From positions 25,810 through 89,809 of the forward strand of contig DULR01000035.1 in the NCBI GenBank assembly GCA_012840245.1: a DNA stretch of 64,000 nt. Direction: 5' to 3'. The stretch comes from Clostridiaceae bacterium. GTDB lineage: Bacteria; Bacillota; Clostridia; DSM-8532. This document shows, piece by piece, positions 1 to 9,442 of the stretch (its first letter is position 1; each line of letters opens with the position of its first letter). The notes under the pieces are model-generated. The model was not told the origin of the DNA. It saw only the letters and a list, made by a program, of their open reading frames with translations, and searched no databases. The position numbers and the translations under genes were made by a program.

Positions 1-159
<159 letters not shown>

Positions 160-259
160 TCAACAAGATAATTCTCTTCATATCAGACATTGGCCGACAT
201 GAAGAGAATATCCGGTTATTCAATGACCATTTTAATTTTATGAAAACAAACCGTTTCAA

Positions 260-334
260 TCAATCCTTGTTTTTTGCAGCTGTTTCGCTTAGCGTTTTTG
301 CTACCTGTTCGGGTGTCGCCTTGCCGAAAGCCAG
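260..334 (-). pseudogene. Possible C-terminal relic of an ABC solute-binding protein
   Basis: Minus-strand reading frame LAFGKATPEQVAKTLSETAAKNKD* just upstream of the GH13 gene and preceded by an in-frame stop; resembles SBP C-termini. Confidence 0.35.
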
Positions 335-345
335 CTAAATATGAT

Positions 346-1464
346 CTAGCCAAGATGCTCCTTTATGAATTTAATTATCTTTTCGAACCTTTTCTGCCAG
401 GTGTGTTCTTCCAGCCAGGCATATGTCTCCTCAGCCCTGAAACCCATCTTGCCATTCAGGATAAGACCGATTTTTTCAATAAAGCTTTCATGATTCTTTG
501 CGATATAAACCGACGGAACGTTCCGTGCCTCAGGCAGATCCGTCGATACCACAGGTTTTCCCGAAGCCAGATACTCGTACATCTTTATCGGATTGGTGGC
601 CAGCGTTATCGTATTGATCAGGAACGGTATGATGCATATCGTACTGTGATTCAGATACTCCGGAAGCTGGAAATAGCTTTTCAGTCCAAGATATTTGAGA
701 TTCGGAATATGCCGCGGGACCCTGACACCATATTCGGACCCCATAATGCAAACAAGAGCATGACTGAAGGTCCCGGCTATTTTCTCGACCAGTTTCATAT
801 CGACCCAGTTCGCCCATGCTCCGGAATAAGTGATGACAGGCCCGTTATGACTTTTAAGCTCCAACGGTTTTTCTGTCTGCTTCGGAAGTCTGAATCTTTC
901 GATATCACAGCCGTTGGGAACCATTATGCTGGGTTTCTGAGGGTAATCTCTCGCCATCTCCTCCATGAGTATCTTTGATGTCGTGATAACCACATTGGCT
1001 TTTTCGACCATAGGTTTCAGGTATGGCTTCCATGCCTCGAAATCATCCACATAGTCATAGACGATGAAATCGGGACAGTATGAATCAAGGAAAGTATGGA
1101 GCTTCGACCATGAGACCCACAGGATTATTTTTTTCCCCATCCTTTTGAGCTCAGGAACTATATCTCTGATAAAACAACTGTTGTTATGTATGATCTTCAG
1201 ATCAGGACTCAGAACGGTATACATATTTGTCTTTGATTGAGTCTTGTTGCAGTAGAAAACCTCATAACCGTTCAATGAAAACTGTTCCATTATCTGCTGA
1301 GGACGCTGCCTCATATAATCCCAATCGATGGTGGGCGGATAGATAACGGCCCACTCCCGGTCATTGACGGGAACTGTCCCCATGCTTATGTCCTCTATTT
1401 CAAAAAAACGCTTGACATCTTTATATTCCTGCATCTTATCATTCATTTTTTTCAACCTCATCAC
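346..1464 (-). CDS. Glycosyltransferase (GT-B / group 1-like)
   Basis: 372 aa; WDYMRQRPQQIMEQF start, MVPNGCDIERF and KMYEYLASGKPVVSTDLPE motifs typical of GT1/GT4-like enzymes. Confidence 0.85.
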   Translation of the reverse strand: MMRLKKMNDKMQEYKDVKRFFEIEDISMGTVPVNDREWAVIYPPTIDWDYMRQRPQQIMEQFSLNGYEVFYCNKTQSKTNMYTVLSPDLKIIHNNSCFIRDIVPELKRMGKKIILWVSWSKLHTFLDSYCPDFIVYDYVDDFEAWKPYLKPMVEKANVVITTSKILMEEMARDYPQKPSIMVPNGCDIERFRLPKQTEKPLELKSHNGPVITYSGAWANWVDMKLVEKIAGTFSHALVCIMGSEYGVRVPRHIPNLKYLGLKSYFQLPEYLNHSTICIIPFLINTITLATNPIKMYEYLASGKPVVSTDLPEARNVPSVYIAKNHESFIEKIGLILNGKMGFRAEETYAWLEEHTWQKRFEKIIKFIKEHLG

Positions 1465-2444
1465 TCCGGTATTATTGGCGTTCCTGACAGTTCCTTCATT
1501 CGTTCTGAAATTTCAAGCAAACGTCCCCTGAAATCTTTTGAAAGAATATCATCTACCAGGGATTCGTTAATACTTTCGCCAATATATAATTCTTCCATGT
1601 CCAGTTCTTTCATCAGAAACCGGACCTTGGGAGTACTCTTCAGCATGATTGCGGGAACACCATGGCTTATTGCCACAAGTCCTGCATGAAGCCTCGATGT
1701 TATCACCAGATCAGCACCCGCGAGAAAAGATGCTTTCTTATCCAGGGAGACTGATTCAGGCAAAATAGTCCGGTTGTCAGGAGTGCTGAGAATGTTGTAA
1801 TAGAAATCTTTTGAAGTGTCCTGCATAGAAACAGTGAACACCGTCTTCGCAGTTTTGGTTCTGTTAAGCGTTTCCTTTATCATCGTGAAATATTTGGCTG
1901 CATAAGCGTTCATGCTCACCAGGACCTTTTTCCCCCGCGCGGCAAGCGGAAAAGGCTGCGTCCTGAAATTCCAGATTGCTTCAGGCACTACCCGGCATCC
2001 GATCCCCAGATATTTCTGCGCGAGATCTTTGTCTCCTGTTGTCCTGACCGTCACATCATAAGCCCTGCCAAGTATATCCTTAAGCTGAGTCAGTACGGGC
2101 TGCGAGACGACGCGGTCATCAATGCCCACACGGCTGAATATGTACGGGACCTTAATACCCTCCTGAAGGAAGTCGAAATAGTTGGCTCCCAGAAAAACCA
2201 GTCCCCCGCCCCCTATGATGACCAGATCGAATCTGTTCAGGGCATCCCTGTAGCCGGAAAGCCCCAGCCTGTCGGCAAGGACCAGCCTGTAATCCACATC
2301 ATAATACAGCGTACCCAGGCCGCCGCTGAATACAGTGATATCAGCCGCAGGATACTGATTTTTTATAAGTTTTATCATTTCAAGGAGGTTCAGCTCATCT
2401 CCCAGATTGTTATGACCATAGTAACCTATGATCGCGATTTTCAT
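1461..2444 (-). CDS. Polysaccharide pyruvyl transferase family protein (CsaB-like)
   Basis: 327 aa; IGYYGHNNLGDELNL N-terminus and TSRLHAGLVAISHGVPAIML motif. Confidence 0.85.
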   Translation of the reverse strand: MKIAIIGYYGHNNLGDELNLLEMIKLIKNQYPAADITVFSGGLGTLYYDVDYRLVLADRLGLSGYRDALNRFDLVIIGGGGLVFLGANYFDFLQEGIKVPYIFSRVGIDDRVVSQPVLTQLKDILGRAYDVTVRTTGDKDLAQKYLGIGCRVVPEAIWNFRTQPFPLAARGKKVLVSMNAYAAKYFTMIKETLNRTKTAKTVFTVSMQDTSKDFYYNILSTPDNRTILPESVSLDKKASFLAGADLVITSRLHAGLVAISHGVPAIMLKSTPKVRFLMKELDMEELYIGESINESLVDDILSKDFRGRLLEISERMKELSGTPIIPE

Positions 2445-2446
2445 AC

Positions 2447-3391
2447 CTATACACCCTTCAATGCTTCCACGATTTCCCTTGCTCTTTTTTCGTAACTGTG
2501 GTTTTCATAGACAAACCTCTGGCCGTTAAGTGCGATTTTTTCCCTCTCAGGTTCATTGTCAAGATAATAGTCCATCAGCTCCACCGTTTCTTCATAGCTT
2601 TTTGACCAGACAAGATGTACATGGTTTTTGAACATGTATTCTATCGCCCGGGTATGCTGGGTCAGGAAAAAGCCTCCGCATCCAAGCACCTCGAATGTCC
2701 TCATTGACTGCATAGTCCGGGAATTGGTTATGGAATGGACCCCCAGGGATATCCTGGCGGAAGAATAAGCTATCACGCTCATTTCATGAGACAAATACCC
2801 CTTATTGTATTCGGGAGGCAATTTGAACGCATGCCTGGGGTTATCCCAGTCAGAACCATATACCTCTATTTTTTTCTTCTTATCTATAAAAGGCTTTATA
2901 ATATATTCATAAGCTTTCCTCCGCTCGGGAAAAACATTGTAATTGTTTCCCACATGCACTGCATCCAGAGAGGCAAAATGTTCATCCTTAGGATACCTGT
3001 AATAATAGTCCGGATCGGTGGCAAACGGGATGCAGATCGCCTTATGCCCTCTTCGCCTGTAGCTGTCCACCATTTCAATGTCAGGGGTAAGAACCAGCAC
3101 CGACTTCTGGGCCCATTGCATAGCCAGGGTCTGATGGGCAATAGGATCTTCTACAGCCCAATAGATATGAGGTATCTGGTATTTCTCCAAAACAGGAAGA
3201 ATGAATTTTTTTGTCTCAACTCCCCCTTCAGTGAAGATATAGTCAGGCTTGAACTCCTCAATTTTCGCCTTGAATCCGTCCACATTCTGCTGGGGGACCT
3301 CGACTCTGTCAGTCTCCCAACCCAGCTTTTGAAACCCTTTCTGCATACCGTATTTGATCATCGGTGTCGGATTTGTGAAAAGTATCTTCAT
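2447..3391 (-). CDS. CgeB-family glycosyltransferase (spore maturation-type)
   Basis: 314 aa; VEDPIAHQTLAMQWA, NSRTMQSMRTFEVLGCGGFFLTQHTRAIEYMF, CgeB-like C-terminal region. Confidence 0.8.
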   Translation of the reverse strand: MKILFTNPTPMIKYGMQKGFQKLGWETDRVEVPQQNVDGFKAKIEEFKPDYIFTEGGVETKKFILPVLEKYQIPHIYWAVEDPIAHQTLAMQWAQKSVLVLTPDIEMVDSYRRRGHKAICIPFATDPDYYYRYPKDEHFASLDAVHVGNNYNVFPERRKAYEYIIKPFIDKKKKIEVYGSDWDNPRHAFKLPPEYNKGYLSHEMSVIAYSSARISLGVHSITNSRTMQSMRTFEVLGCGGFFLTQHTRAIEYMFKNHVHLVWSKSYEETVELMDYYLDNEPEREKIALNGQRFVYENHSYEKRAREIVEALKGV

Positions 3392-3493
3392 TTTCCCCCA
3401 CGCTTTTACATTTATTTCTCTACATCATCAATATATGTGGATAAGCCACTTCATGTGATAGCAACGTCTAAAAGCCTTTGTACAAGCCGATTA

Positions 3494-3521
3494 ACAATTA
3501 TCCCAGGGCATGCATAATATA
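3494..3521 (+). promoter_or_regulatory. Sigma-K-like promoter box AC-N17-CATAATATA upstream of 3560 gene
   Basis: AC at 3494-3495, 17 nt, CATAATATA at 3513-3521; fits the Bacillus sigma-K consensus AC-N16/17-CATAnnnTA. Confidence 0.5.
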
Positions 3522-3559
3522 AAATAGAATACGACCCTGCAGTTGATTGAGAGGACATC

Positions 3560-4228
3560 ATGAACTGTGAAAAGAAACTGGTTAATATTTTAGTCTTAAA
3601 GCCATTGTCCCGATTCAGAGCAAATGATACACAGATCTTTTTCCAGGAAAAAAGAGACCCAGTCACCGGAGCGCGTCTGGGAATCAAGGAACCGGTAACT
3701 TTGTTTATAAATAATGCAGGAGACTTCAATGAGTTTCCGCTGGAATGCGTCCAGTGCGTTATTGTGCGGACCGATGAACCGACCTGGTCTTTAGTATGCG
3801 GAAAAAGGATCAAGATCAGTGTGGGCTTCAAAGTACTGCTGTTGGTCAAGTTTGCGGACAGCAACACCTATGAGCTCATCACCCTCCCCGACGATATCGG
3901 GACCAGAGTCACAACTTTGTACGATCTTACCGAAGTGCAGGTTTCACGAAGTATCATACAGACAATGCAAATCGTTGGTGACAGATTTATATTCACCATG
4001 TCCATACCTTTCAGCGAATTTGAAGGAACCATTCCGGCAGGCGATGACTTCGATGTGATCATCACACTTCGTAATATGACCTGGAATGCGGATATAGGCG
4101 AAACAGGATTCCATGGAACAGGTTCTCCTCCGGTTCCGTCATCAAGGGTGGATCTGTCCATATTCTATGATATCCTGGTTCAGATAGCCACAGAAGAAGA
4201 AATAACCGTGACCGGGACGGTGGGATAA
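3560..4228 (+). CDS. Putative spore-surface protein, member A of a three-paralog family in this window
   Basis: 222 aa ORF; shares a FQE...CVxxVxx...LLVxF..xxYxLITLPxx...IPFSxFE layout with the proteins at 5763 and 10575. Confidence 0.75.
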   Translation: MNCEKKLVNILVLKPLSRFRANDTQIFFQEKRDPVTGARLGIKEPVTLFINNAGDFNEFPLECVQCVIVRTDEPTWSLVCGKRIKISVGFKVLLLVKFADSNTYELITLPDDIGTRVTTLYDLTEVQVSRSIIQTMQIVGDRFIFTMSIPFSEFEGTIPAGDDFDVIITLRNMTWNADIGETGFHGTGSPPVPSSRVDLSIFYDILVQIATEEEITVTGTVG

Positions 4229-5058
4229 TGACCGGCAAGCGTATCCTTATAGGCAGCCCCGTCAGGGAAAGTCCTGAAATATTGAAGGAATACGCTGATT
4301 CACTGATGAATCTTGACAGGGAAGGCATTAAGACTGAATTTTTGTTCATCGATGACAATGTAAACAGAGAATCAGTTGAAGTACTTCATAAGCTTACTAA
4401 ATTGTTGCCGGGCACTATCATGGCTGGTGACGGAAAATCGCCCGGCAACATGTCTGATTTTAAGCATAAATGGGATATCGATTCAATTTCCAGAGTAAGC
4501 GAATACAGGAACAGAATACTTGAAATTGCCAGGGACGGAGATTACGACGGCCTTTTTTTTGTAGATTCGGATCTTTTGCTGCATCCTAAAACTTTGATCC
4601 ACCTGATCGAACAGGATAAGGATATCATCTCGGAGATCTACTGGACCCGCTGGGCTCCTTCCGGGCCTTTATATCCGCAGGTCTGGATGTATGACAACTA
4701 TACCCAGTATGAACCCTGCGGAGCAGTCGTTCTGAGACCAGATCAGATCAGGAAAAAAACAGAAGACTTCCATAGAATGCTGAAAAAGCCCGGAGTATAC
4801 AAGGTGGGCGGTCTGGGTGGTTGTATGCTTATAAGTAAAAAAGTACTTAAAAGCGATATATCCTTCAGGAGGATCTACAATCTGAGCTTTGCAGGTGAAG
4901 ACCGGCATTTCTGTGTAAGGGCAGCGGTCAAAGGTTTTGAAATGTATGTGGATACCGCTTTTCCTGCCTATCATATATATCGCGTATCTGATATTCCCGG
5001 GTGCATGGTATATAAACAACAATGCCTTTATAAAGCACATTTTGACATGTCATCCTGA
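4228..5058 (+). CDS. Family 2-like (GT-A) glycosyltransferase
   Basis: 276 aa; DGDYDGLFFVDSDLLLHPKTL motif; start codon overlaps the stop of the upstream gene (TAATG). C-terminus runs into a dispersed palindromic repeat. Confidence 0.8.
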   Translation: MTGKRILIGSPVRESPEILKEYADSLMNLDREGIKTEFLFIDDNVNRESVEVLHKLTKLLPGTIMAGDGKSPGNMSDFKHKWDIDSISRVSEYRNRILEIARDGDYDGLFFVDSDLLLHPKTLIHLIEQDKDIISEIYWTRWAPSGPLYPQVWMYDNYTQYEPCGAVVLRPDQIRKKTEDFHRMLKKPGVYKVGGLGGCMLISKKVLKSDISFRRIYNLSFAGEDRHFCVRAAVKGFEMYVDTAFPAYHIYRVSDIPGCMVYKQQCLYKAHFDMSS

Positions 5059-5122
5059 GCGAAGCGAAGGATCTTTTCTGCCGGTCTGAGATCCTTCGGT
5101 CGAATTCTCCCTCAGGATGACA
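5048..5122. repeat. Dispersed palindromic repeat, full copy (TGTCATCCTGAGCGAAGCGAAGGATCT ... AGATCCTTCGGTCGAATTCTCCCTCAGGATGACA)
   Basis: TGTCATCCTGAG (5048-5059) pairs with CTCAGGATGACA (5111-5122); CGAAGGATCT (5065-5074) pairs with AGATCCTTCG (5089-5098). Confidence 0.85.
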
Positions 5123-5190
5123 GGGGAAGATCATTCATACAGTCTGACGAGAACAGCAAGGCCATCTGAACAGCATGGCTGTAAAAGAAT

Positions 5191-5223
5191 GAGATTCTTA
5201 GTCGCTGCGCTCTTCAGAAAGAC
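5191..5223. repeat. Degenerate half copy of the same dispersed repeat
   Basis: GAGATTCTTAGTCGCTGCGCTCTTCAGAAAGAC resembles GATTCTTCG..GCTGCGCTC.TCAGAATGAC variants of this repeat. Confidence 0.45.
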
Positions 5224-5333
5224 TGATATGAAACAATTTTAAAATTGAAGGTATTTGGGGGGTTGTACCTGAATATACTTTTTTTTTATTTTCATATAAT
5301 GGTATGAGAAATCTAATATCAGGTGATGGTAAT

Positions 5334-5699
5334 ATGGATGATTTCATCTACAATTCGAGTTACAGTTCGGGTTGGAGACGTATAAAAAGGGAAGAACCCG
5401 AAAAAGAACCTCAAAAAGCTTTTGATATCATTCAGAAAGATCCCGCTGTACTTGCCCATATAAGCAAACAGTTACCCGACAATACACCTGCGATAAACAT
5501 AAAAGCGCCTGTAAATACCAGCCCTATGCTGGCTTTTGAGGAAAACCAGAAGGAAATAATCGACAAGATCAACCAGCTTCAGACCGAGATGGCCGCAATG
5601 AAGCAATTATTGAACAATATCCACCTCAATACCGAAATGATAAAAGCACCGACCCACAAGAATGCAACAGGGAGTAAATTATCAAGGTTTTTCAAGTAG
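5334..5699 (+). CDS. Small hypothetical protein with C-terminal coiled-coil region
   Basis: MDDFIYNSSYSSGWRRIKRE..., good upstream AGGTGATGG, EENQKEIIDKINQLQTEMAAMKQLLNNI coiled-coil-like. Confidence 0.65.
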   Translation: MDDFIYNSSYSSGWRRIKREEPEKEPQKAFDIIQKDPAVLAHISKQLPDNTPAINIKAPVNTSPMLAFEENQKEIIDKINQLQTEMAAMKQLLNNIHLNTEMIKAPTHKNATGSKLSRFFK

Positions 5700-5762
5700 C
5701 AGTTGCATCCTGAATTACATAATATAAAACAGAAAGCAATCATCATAACAGGAGTTGTTTAT

Positions 5763-6581
5763 ATGTCAGAAGAATTGATTAAAGATCTGCATAAAGTAGA
5801 CATATTCACCAAGCAGGTTCTGGGCAAAAAAGTCCTTGCTGATACCATTACTTTATGGCAGGAAGAGTACGTAGCCGGAGTGCCGACCGGTAATAAGAGG
5901 CCTTTCAGGATCTACATAATAAACGATGGAAGCGTTCCCGCAGAGCAGCCTGTCCTCGGTTCTCCGGTAACGTGTGTCAAGCTGTGTAAACGAATCATCG
6001 AGCCTGAATATCCGAGAAACCTCCTGATTTGCACCAGCAAATCCAGAGTGATCCACAGGTATCAACTTGTTCTTTTGGTTGAGTATGAGAATGGAAATTT
6101 CGATGTGCTCACACTGCCTCGAAATCTCTCCAATCCTCTGCAGTTCAATCCGGCTACGACAAAAGCATTCGTTGATTCCACAGTGATCGATGCTGCCGGT
6201 GTTCCTGTATTGCAGCACCAGAACCAGACATTGCCTAATGAAACTCTCATAATTGTCGCAGCAGGTGTGAATGACTATACAGGCTTTGAATACACTGTAA
6301 CCATTCCTTTTTCAATGTTTGAACCCAATATCAAGTGCTGCCACCTTGAAGACCCCAGTCTCCAGTCTTATATACTGCTTAAATGTTTCCGTTATGATGT
6401 GGACGTTCTGGATACGACCCTGGTCAGCACTGGCACGACTGAATCGGTATGGACCACAATAGTTGATCTGACCATTACTGAAGATATCATCGACAAACTG
6501 GGTATAGATCAGGATGTTATCGTTTTGGGAAAACCTGAAGATTTCTACTGCAAACCTGATGATTGCGGCTGCAAACTGTAA
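5763..6581 (+). CDS. Putative spore-surface protein, member B of the three-paralog family
   Basis: About 272 aa from MSEELIKDLHKVDIF; GGAG-type RBS; very similar to 10575-11426 (LTLPxNLSNPLQ, KAFVDSTVI, NETLIIV..GVNDY). CATAATATA box at 5718-5726. Confidence 0.8.
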   Translation: MSEELIKDLHKVDIFTKQVLGKKVLADTITLWQEEYVAGVPTGNKRPFRIYIINDGSVPAEQPVLGSPVTCVKLCKRIIEPEYPRNLLICTSKSRVIHRYQLVLLVEYENGNFDVLTLPRNLSNPLQFNPATTKAFVDSTVIDAAGVPVLQHQNQTLPNETLIIVAAGVNDYTGFEYTVTIPFSMFEPNIKCCHLEDPSLQSYILLKCFRYDVDVLDTTLVSTGTTESVWTTIVDLTITEDIIDKLGIDQDVIVLGKPEDFYCKPDDCGCKL

Positions 6582-6599
6582 TGCCTGTTGCCTTGCCTT

Positions 6600-6628
6600 C
6601 AAACCCCTGTCAGTTTTACAGGGGTTTG
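6600..6628. terminator. Bidirectional hairpin between convergent genes
   Basis: CAAACCCCTGT ... ACAGGGGTTTG perfect 11-bp arms; overlaps the 3' end of the 6616 gene. Confidence 0.75.
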
Positions 6629-7368
6629 ATGATTTTTAGCAAACCGTTTATTATATAGCCACGGTCGTTGATTTCCTTTTTCATGTCATTGACCCTTTTT
6701 TGAAGCTCATATATTTCACTCGTCAGCTTCATATTTTCCTTCTCCAGTTTATCTTTTTCCTCTTTGTTTTTATCATTGGCATTTTCGCTGCAGACACCTT
6801 TTACAAGACGGAGCAGGCTTTCGAAAAGTGACACCGTATCTTTGATGTTAATGCTGTCAAAGAGCTGATTCCAGTCCTGAACCTTATCTTCGGCAGGCGG
6901 ATCCAAATTTATCCTGCTGCAGATCAAAAAATCCTCATGCGGTTCGTCAAGAATTGCTCCTTCTATATCTGCGGTTACCGACAGAATGATATCCCGGCTT
7001 TTTGAAGTCTGGACAGAGTAAGAAAGGTTGTTCAGATGCTGTATCACATAATACTTTCCTGTTTCGGCAAGACTTTGCTCCCTGATGTTTTTTTTGGGGA
7101 TCCTGAACTTTTTCTCTCCGTTGATCCTTTTGCCGACAACTCTCATATCCTGCTGCTTATACCGCACATCGCAAAAAACCTCCAGGGTAAAAAACATCGT
7201 CTGTTCCATGTCATCGGGGTTTTCCACTGTCTGACAGGATATATCATAAAGGCAGCAATTACGTATCTTCACAGCCTCAATATCGTCTCCCAGGATATCA
7301 GTGACATTACCTTCGAACAGCACCTCATCGGTAAAGGAATAACTCCCCACATAAAAATACGGCAGCAT
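6616..7368 (-). CDS. Hypothetical protein with C-terminal coiled coil
   Basis: 250 aa; KDKLEKENMKLTSEIYELQKRVNDMKKEIN coiled coil; N-terminal beta-rich region. Confidence 0.65.
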   Translation of the reverse strand: MLPYFYVGSYSFTDEVLFEGNVTDILGDDIEAVKIRNCCLYDISCQTVENPDDMEQTMFFTLEVFCDVRYKQQDMRVVGKRINGEKKFRIPKKNIREQSLAETGKYYVIQHLNNLSYSVQTSKSRDIILSVTADIEGAILDEPHEDFLICSRINLDPPAEDKVQDWNQLFDSINIKDTVSLFESLLRLVKGVCSENANDKNKEEKDKLEKENMKLTSEIYELQKRVNDMKKEINDRGYIINGLLKIIKPL

Positions 7369-7403
7369 GGTTCACCCCTCCGTTTAATGTTTATTCGGAA
7401 GGA

Positions 7404-7518
7404 GTACGAATATGATTGCTGACAGGGGACAGACCATTATGGCCAAATTTAGTAAAGATGCCTCAAATCAAGGATTTGAGGCATCTTTTTGTCCTGTAGA
7501 TTCAGCTCATATTCGTAC
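7404..7518. repeat. 115-bp long imperfect palindrome (MITE-like or structured RNA element) containing an internal terminator-like hairpin
   Basis: GTACGAATATGA (7404-7415) is the perfect inverse of TCATATTCGTAC (7507-7518); inner GCTGA/TCAGC and ACAGGGGACA/TGTCCTGT pairing; central GATGCCTCAAATC/GATTTGAGGCATC stem. Confidence 0.65.
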
Positions 7519-7519
7519 G

Positions 7520-8278
7520 TCAGATGATGTTTACGCCTGCGCTGGCAAAGCCCGTAACGATGGTAGCTATGTCGAGACCTGCAGTAACTGCAGCTGAGAA
7601 TACCATTAGCAAACGTGTTCCCGCAGTTACTGGAATATTGAGTCCCGTTGTTTCTCCGCTTGCTACCGCACCGATGGAAACCAGTCCTGTAAGACCCGGA
7701 GCCAGTGTTACCACAGCACCGGGAATGGGGGCAAAGATGTTATCCGGTGTAGTGGACTGGTAAAGCTGGGCTGAAATTGTTACAGTACTGCCGACAAGGG
7801 ATAATGCCGCTCCTACCGAGAAGAATGCTGCAATGTCGGTGATTATGCCGTCCCTAGGCATCGAGAAAGCAACATTGACGAGCCCGGTAGTGTCGATAAG
7901 TCCTCCAACCAGCACAGCAGATTCATTGGCGCCAAAGCCTATAAGACCCTGAGTTCCTGCCAATCCTCCAAGAACTGTGGTCAATGTTACCAGGGGGCCG
8001 GAAGCGAACGGTATGATCGCACCCTGACCATCCTCACCGGTAGGGCCTGTCGGACCTGTAGGACCGGTGGGACCTGTAGGACCTGTAGGGCCGGTGGGAC
8101 CAGTTGGGCCTGTGGGACCAGTGGCGCCTGGCAGACCCTGGAAACCTCTGGGTCCCTGAGGTCCGGGAGGGCCTTTCGGACCGACTATGCAGCGGATTTT
8201 ACCGCAGGAATCGAAATCTTTGCAGCCGCCGGCATCAGGTCTGTCGAAGCAAATTGGTTTATCGGTCATATTTTCCAT
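7520..8278 (-). CDS. Exosporium collagen-like glycoprotein (BclA/BclB type)
   Basis: 252 aa; [10 protein letters not shown]...(GPT)n collagen repeats followed by [18 protein letters not shown]...[29 protein letters not shown] BclB-type C-terminal domain. Confidence 0.92.
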   Translation of the reverse strand: MENMTDKPICFDRPDAGGCKDFDSCGKIRCIVGPKGPPGPQGPRGFQGLPGATGPTGPTGPTGPTGPTGPTGPTGPTGPTGEDGQGAIIPFASGPLVTLTTVLGGLAGTQGLIGFGANESAVLVGGLIDTTGLVNVAFSMPRDGIITDIAAFFSVGAALSLVGSTVTISAQLYQSTTPDNIFAPIPGAVVTLAPGLTGLVSIGAVASGETTGLNIPVTAGTRLLMVFSAAVTAGLDIATIVTGFASAGVNII

Positions 8279-8307
8279 ATTTCCCTCTCACATAAGTTGT
8301 CCTGTTA

Positions 8308-8334
8308 CATAATATGTTAGGTTGTCCAAAATGT
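8308..8334 (-). promoter_or_regulatory. Sigma-K-like promoter box AC-N16-CATATTATG upstream of collagen-like gene
   Basis: Minus-strand AC (8334-8333), 16 nt, CATATTATG (8316-8308). Confidence 0.45.
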
Positions 8335-8350
8335 TAACTTTCGACAGAGT

Positions 8351-9442
8351 TTATTCCGAAAGGACATAATTCTTTATAAGATCGCGGTTATTTTTAAGTC
8401 TTTCGATATGAGGTGCCATGTTCAGCGCATTTTCCGCGAACTCAAGAGCCTCGTCATATCTCCCCAGTTCGAACGCACTGAGAGCTCCATAATCGTATAG
8501 CGTATAATCCCAGGCATATGCCTCATTTATGTAAGTTGAAGATCTGTTGCGTATTTTTAGTGCATCCTTGACCATATGGTATACCCCAGGCCAATTTTTT
8601 TCATGATAAAAAATCCTTACGAGCTCCACATAAGGCTCTCTCAAATGAGGCGCTTCAGCTATAGCCCGATAGAGCCAGCTTTTCGCCTCGCCGACCATAT
8701 TTTTTGCCATGCATGCCATGGCTATATATCTCATGGAGGCACACCTTTCCTCACGCCAGGTGGCCGTCGGCATTGACAGGTGATGTTCCAGAGTTTTAAT
8801 GCAGTCATCCCAGCGTTGATGGTAAAGATATTCTCTTCCCAGGTAGTGCATGTTGCGATCATCCTCAGGCGATTCCCTTACGGACTGTTCCAAAAGCTGC
8901 AAATAGCTGTTTCTCGACTCTTTTGCCGCAGGCATATGATTGAGCCGTATATTTTCTTCATATATTATATTTTCCCTTCTTTTTTCCTGAAACTGAAGGA
9001 TCTCATGGATTGGATGGGTCCACCTGTATCCCTTTCGGGCATGGATCTTCTTCTTCCAGAAAGTAGTGCCACTCGTGCCATCCTCGTTGAAAGTAAATGT
9101 GAACATAAAATACAATGCATCGGTATTTGGAGTCCAGATATTTTCAAGGACACTCCTCCACCCCGGTTCCATGACCTCATCCAGATCGGTGCAGACACAT
9201 ATGTCGGCATCTGAAGGAACAAGCCCCAGAGAAATATTCCGCGCCACATCAAAACGCCAGGGATCTACTCTGATCTCATACACCGTAATGCCTTTTTCTT
9301 TTAGCTTTTTAACGGTGTCGTCAGTGGACCCGGTATCGCAAACTATTATTTGATCAGCATCTTTCAGGGATTCCACCCATCTGTCGACAAAGTGGGCTTC
9401 ATTTTTGCATATGGCATAGGCGCATATATTGTATTTTCTCAT
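8351..9442 (-). CDS. Family 2 glycosyltransferase with C-terminal TPR-like repeats
   Basis: 363 aa; ICDTGSTDDTV, DICVCTDLDEVMEPGW, TPR-like C-terminal half. Confidence 0.9.
   Translation of the reverse strand: MRKYNICAYAICKNEAHFVDRWVESLKDADQIIVCDTGSTDDTVKKLKEKGITVYEIRVDPWRFDVARNISLGLVPSDADICVCTDLDEVMEPGWRSVLENIWTPNTDALYFMFTFTFNEDGTSGTTFWKKKIHARKGYRWTHPIHEILQFQEKRRENIIYEENIRLNHMPAAKESRNSYLQLLEQSVRESPEDDRNMHYLGREYLYHQRWDDCIKTLEHHLSMPTATWREERCASMRYIAMACMAKNMVGEAKSWLYRAIAEAPHLREPYVELVRIFYHEKNWPGVYHMVKDALKIRNRSSTYINEAYAWDYTLYDYGALSAFELGRYDEALEFAENALNMAPHIERLKNNRDLIKNYVLSE

Noticed and set aside
274-978. 234 aa plus-strand ORF (and many similar ORFs antisense to called genes, e.g. 2735-3517, 47794-48408, 58027-58785)
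   Set aside because: They lie antisense to genes with clear family motifs, lack RBS and recognisable domains; treated as chance open frames.
7412-7597. 61 aa ORF MIADRGQTIMAKFSK...
   Set aside because: Spans the long palindrome and the 3' end of the collagen gene; no independent coding evidence.
8036-8190. Short-period GC-rich repeat resembling a tandem repeat or CRISPR-like array
   Set aside because: It is the 9-nt GPT codon repeat of the collagen-like protein read on the minus strand; no spacers, in frame throughout.
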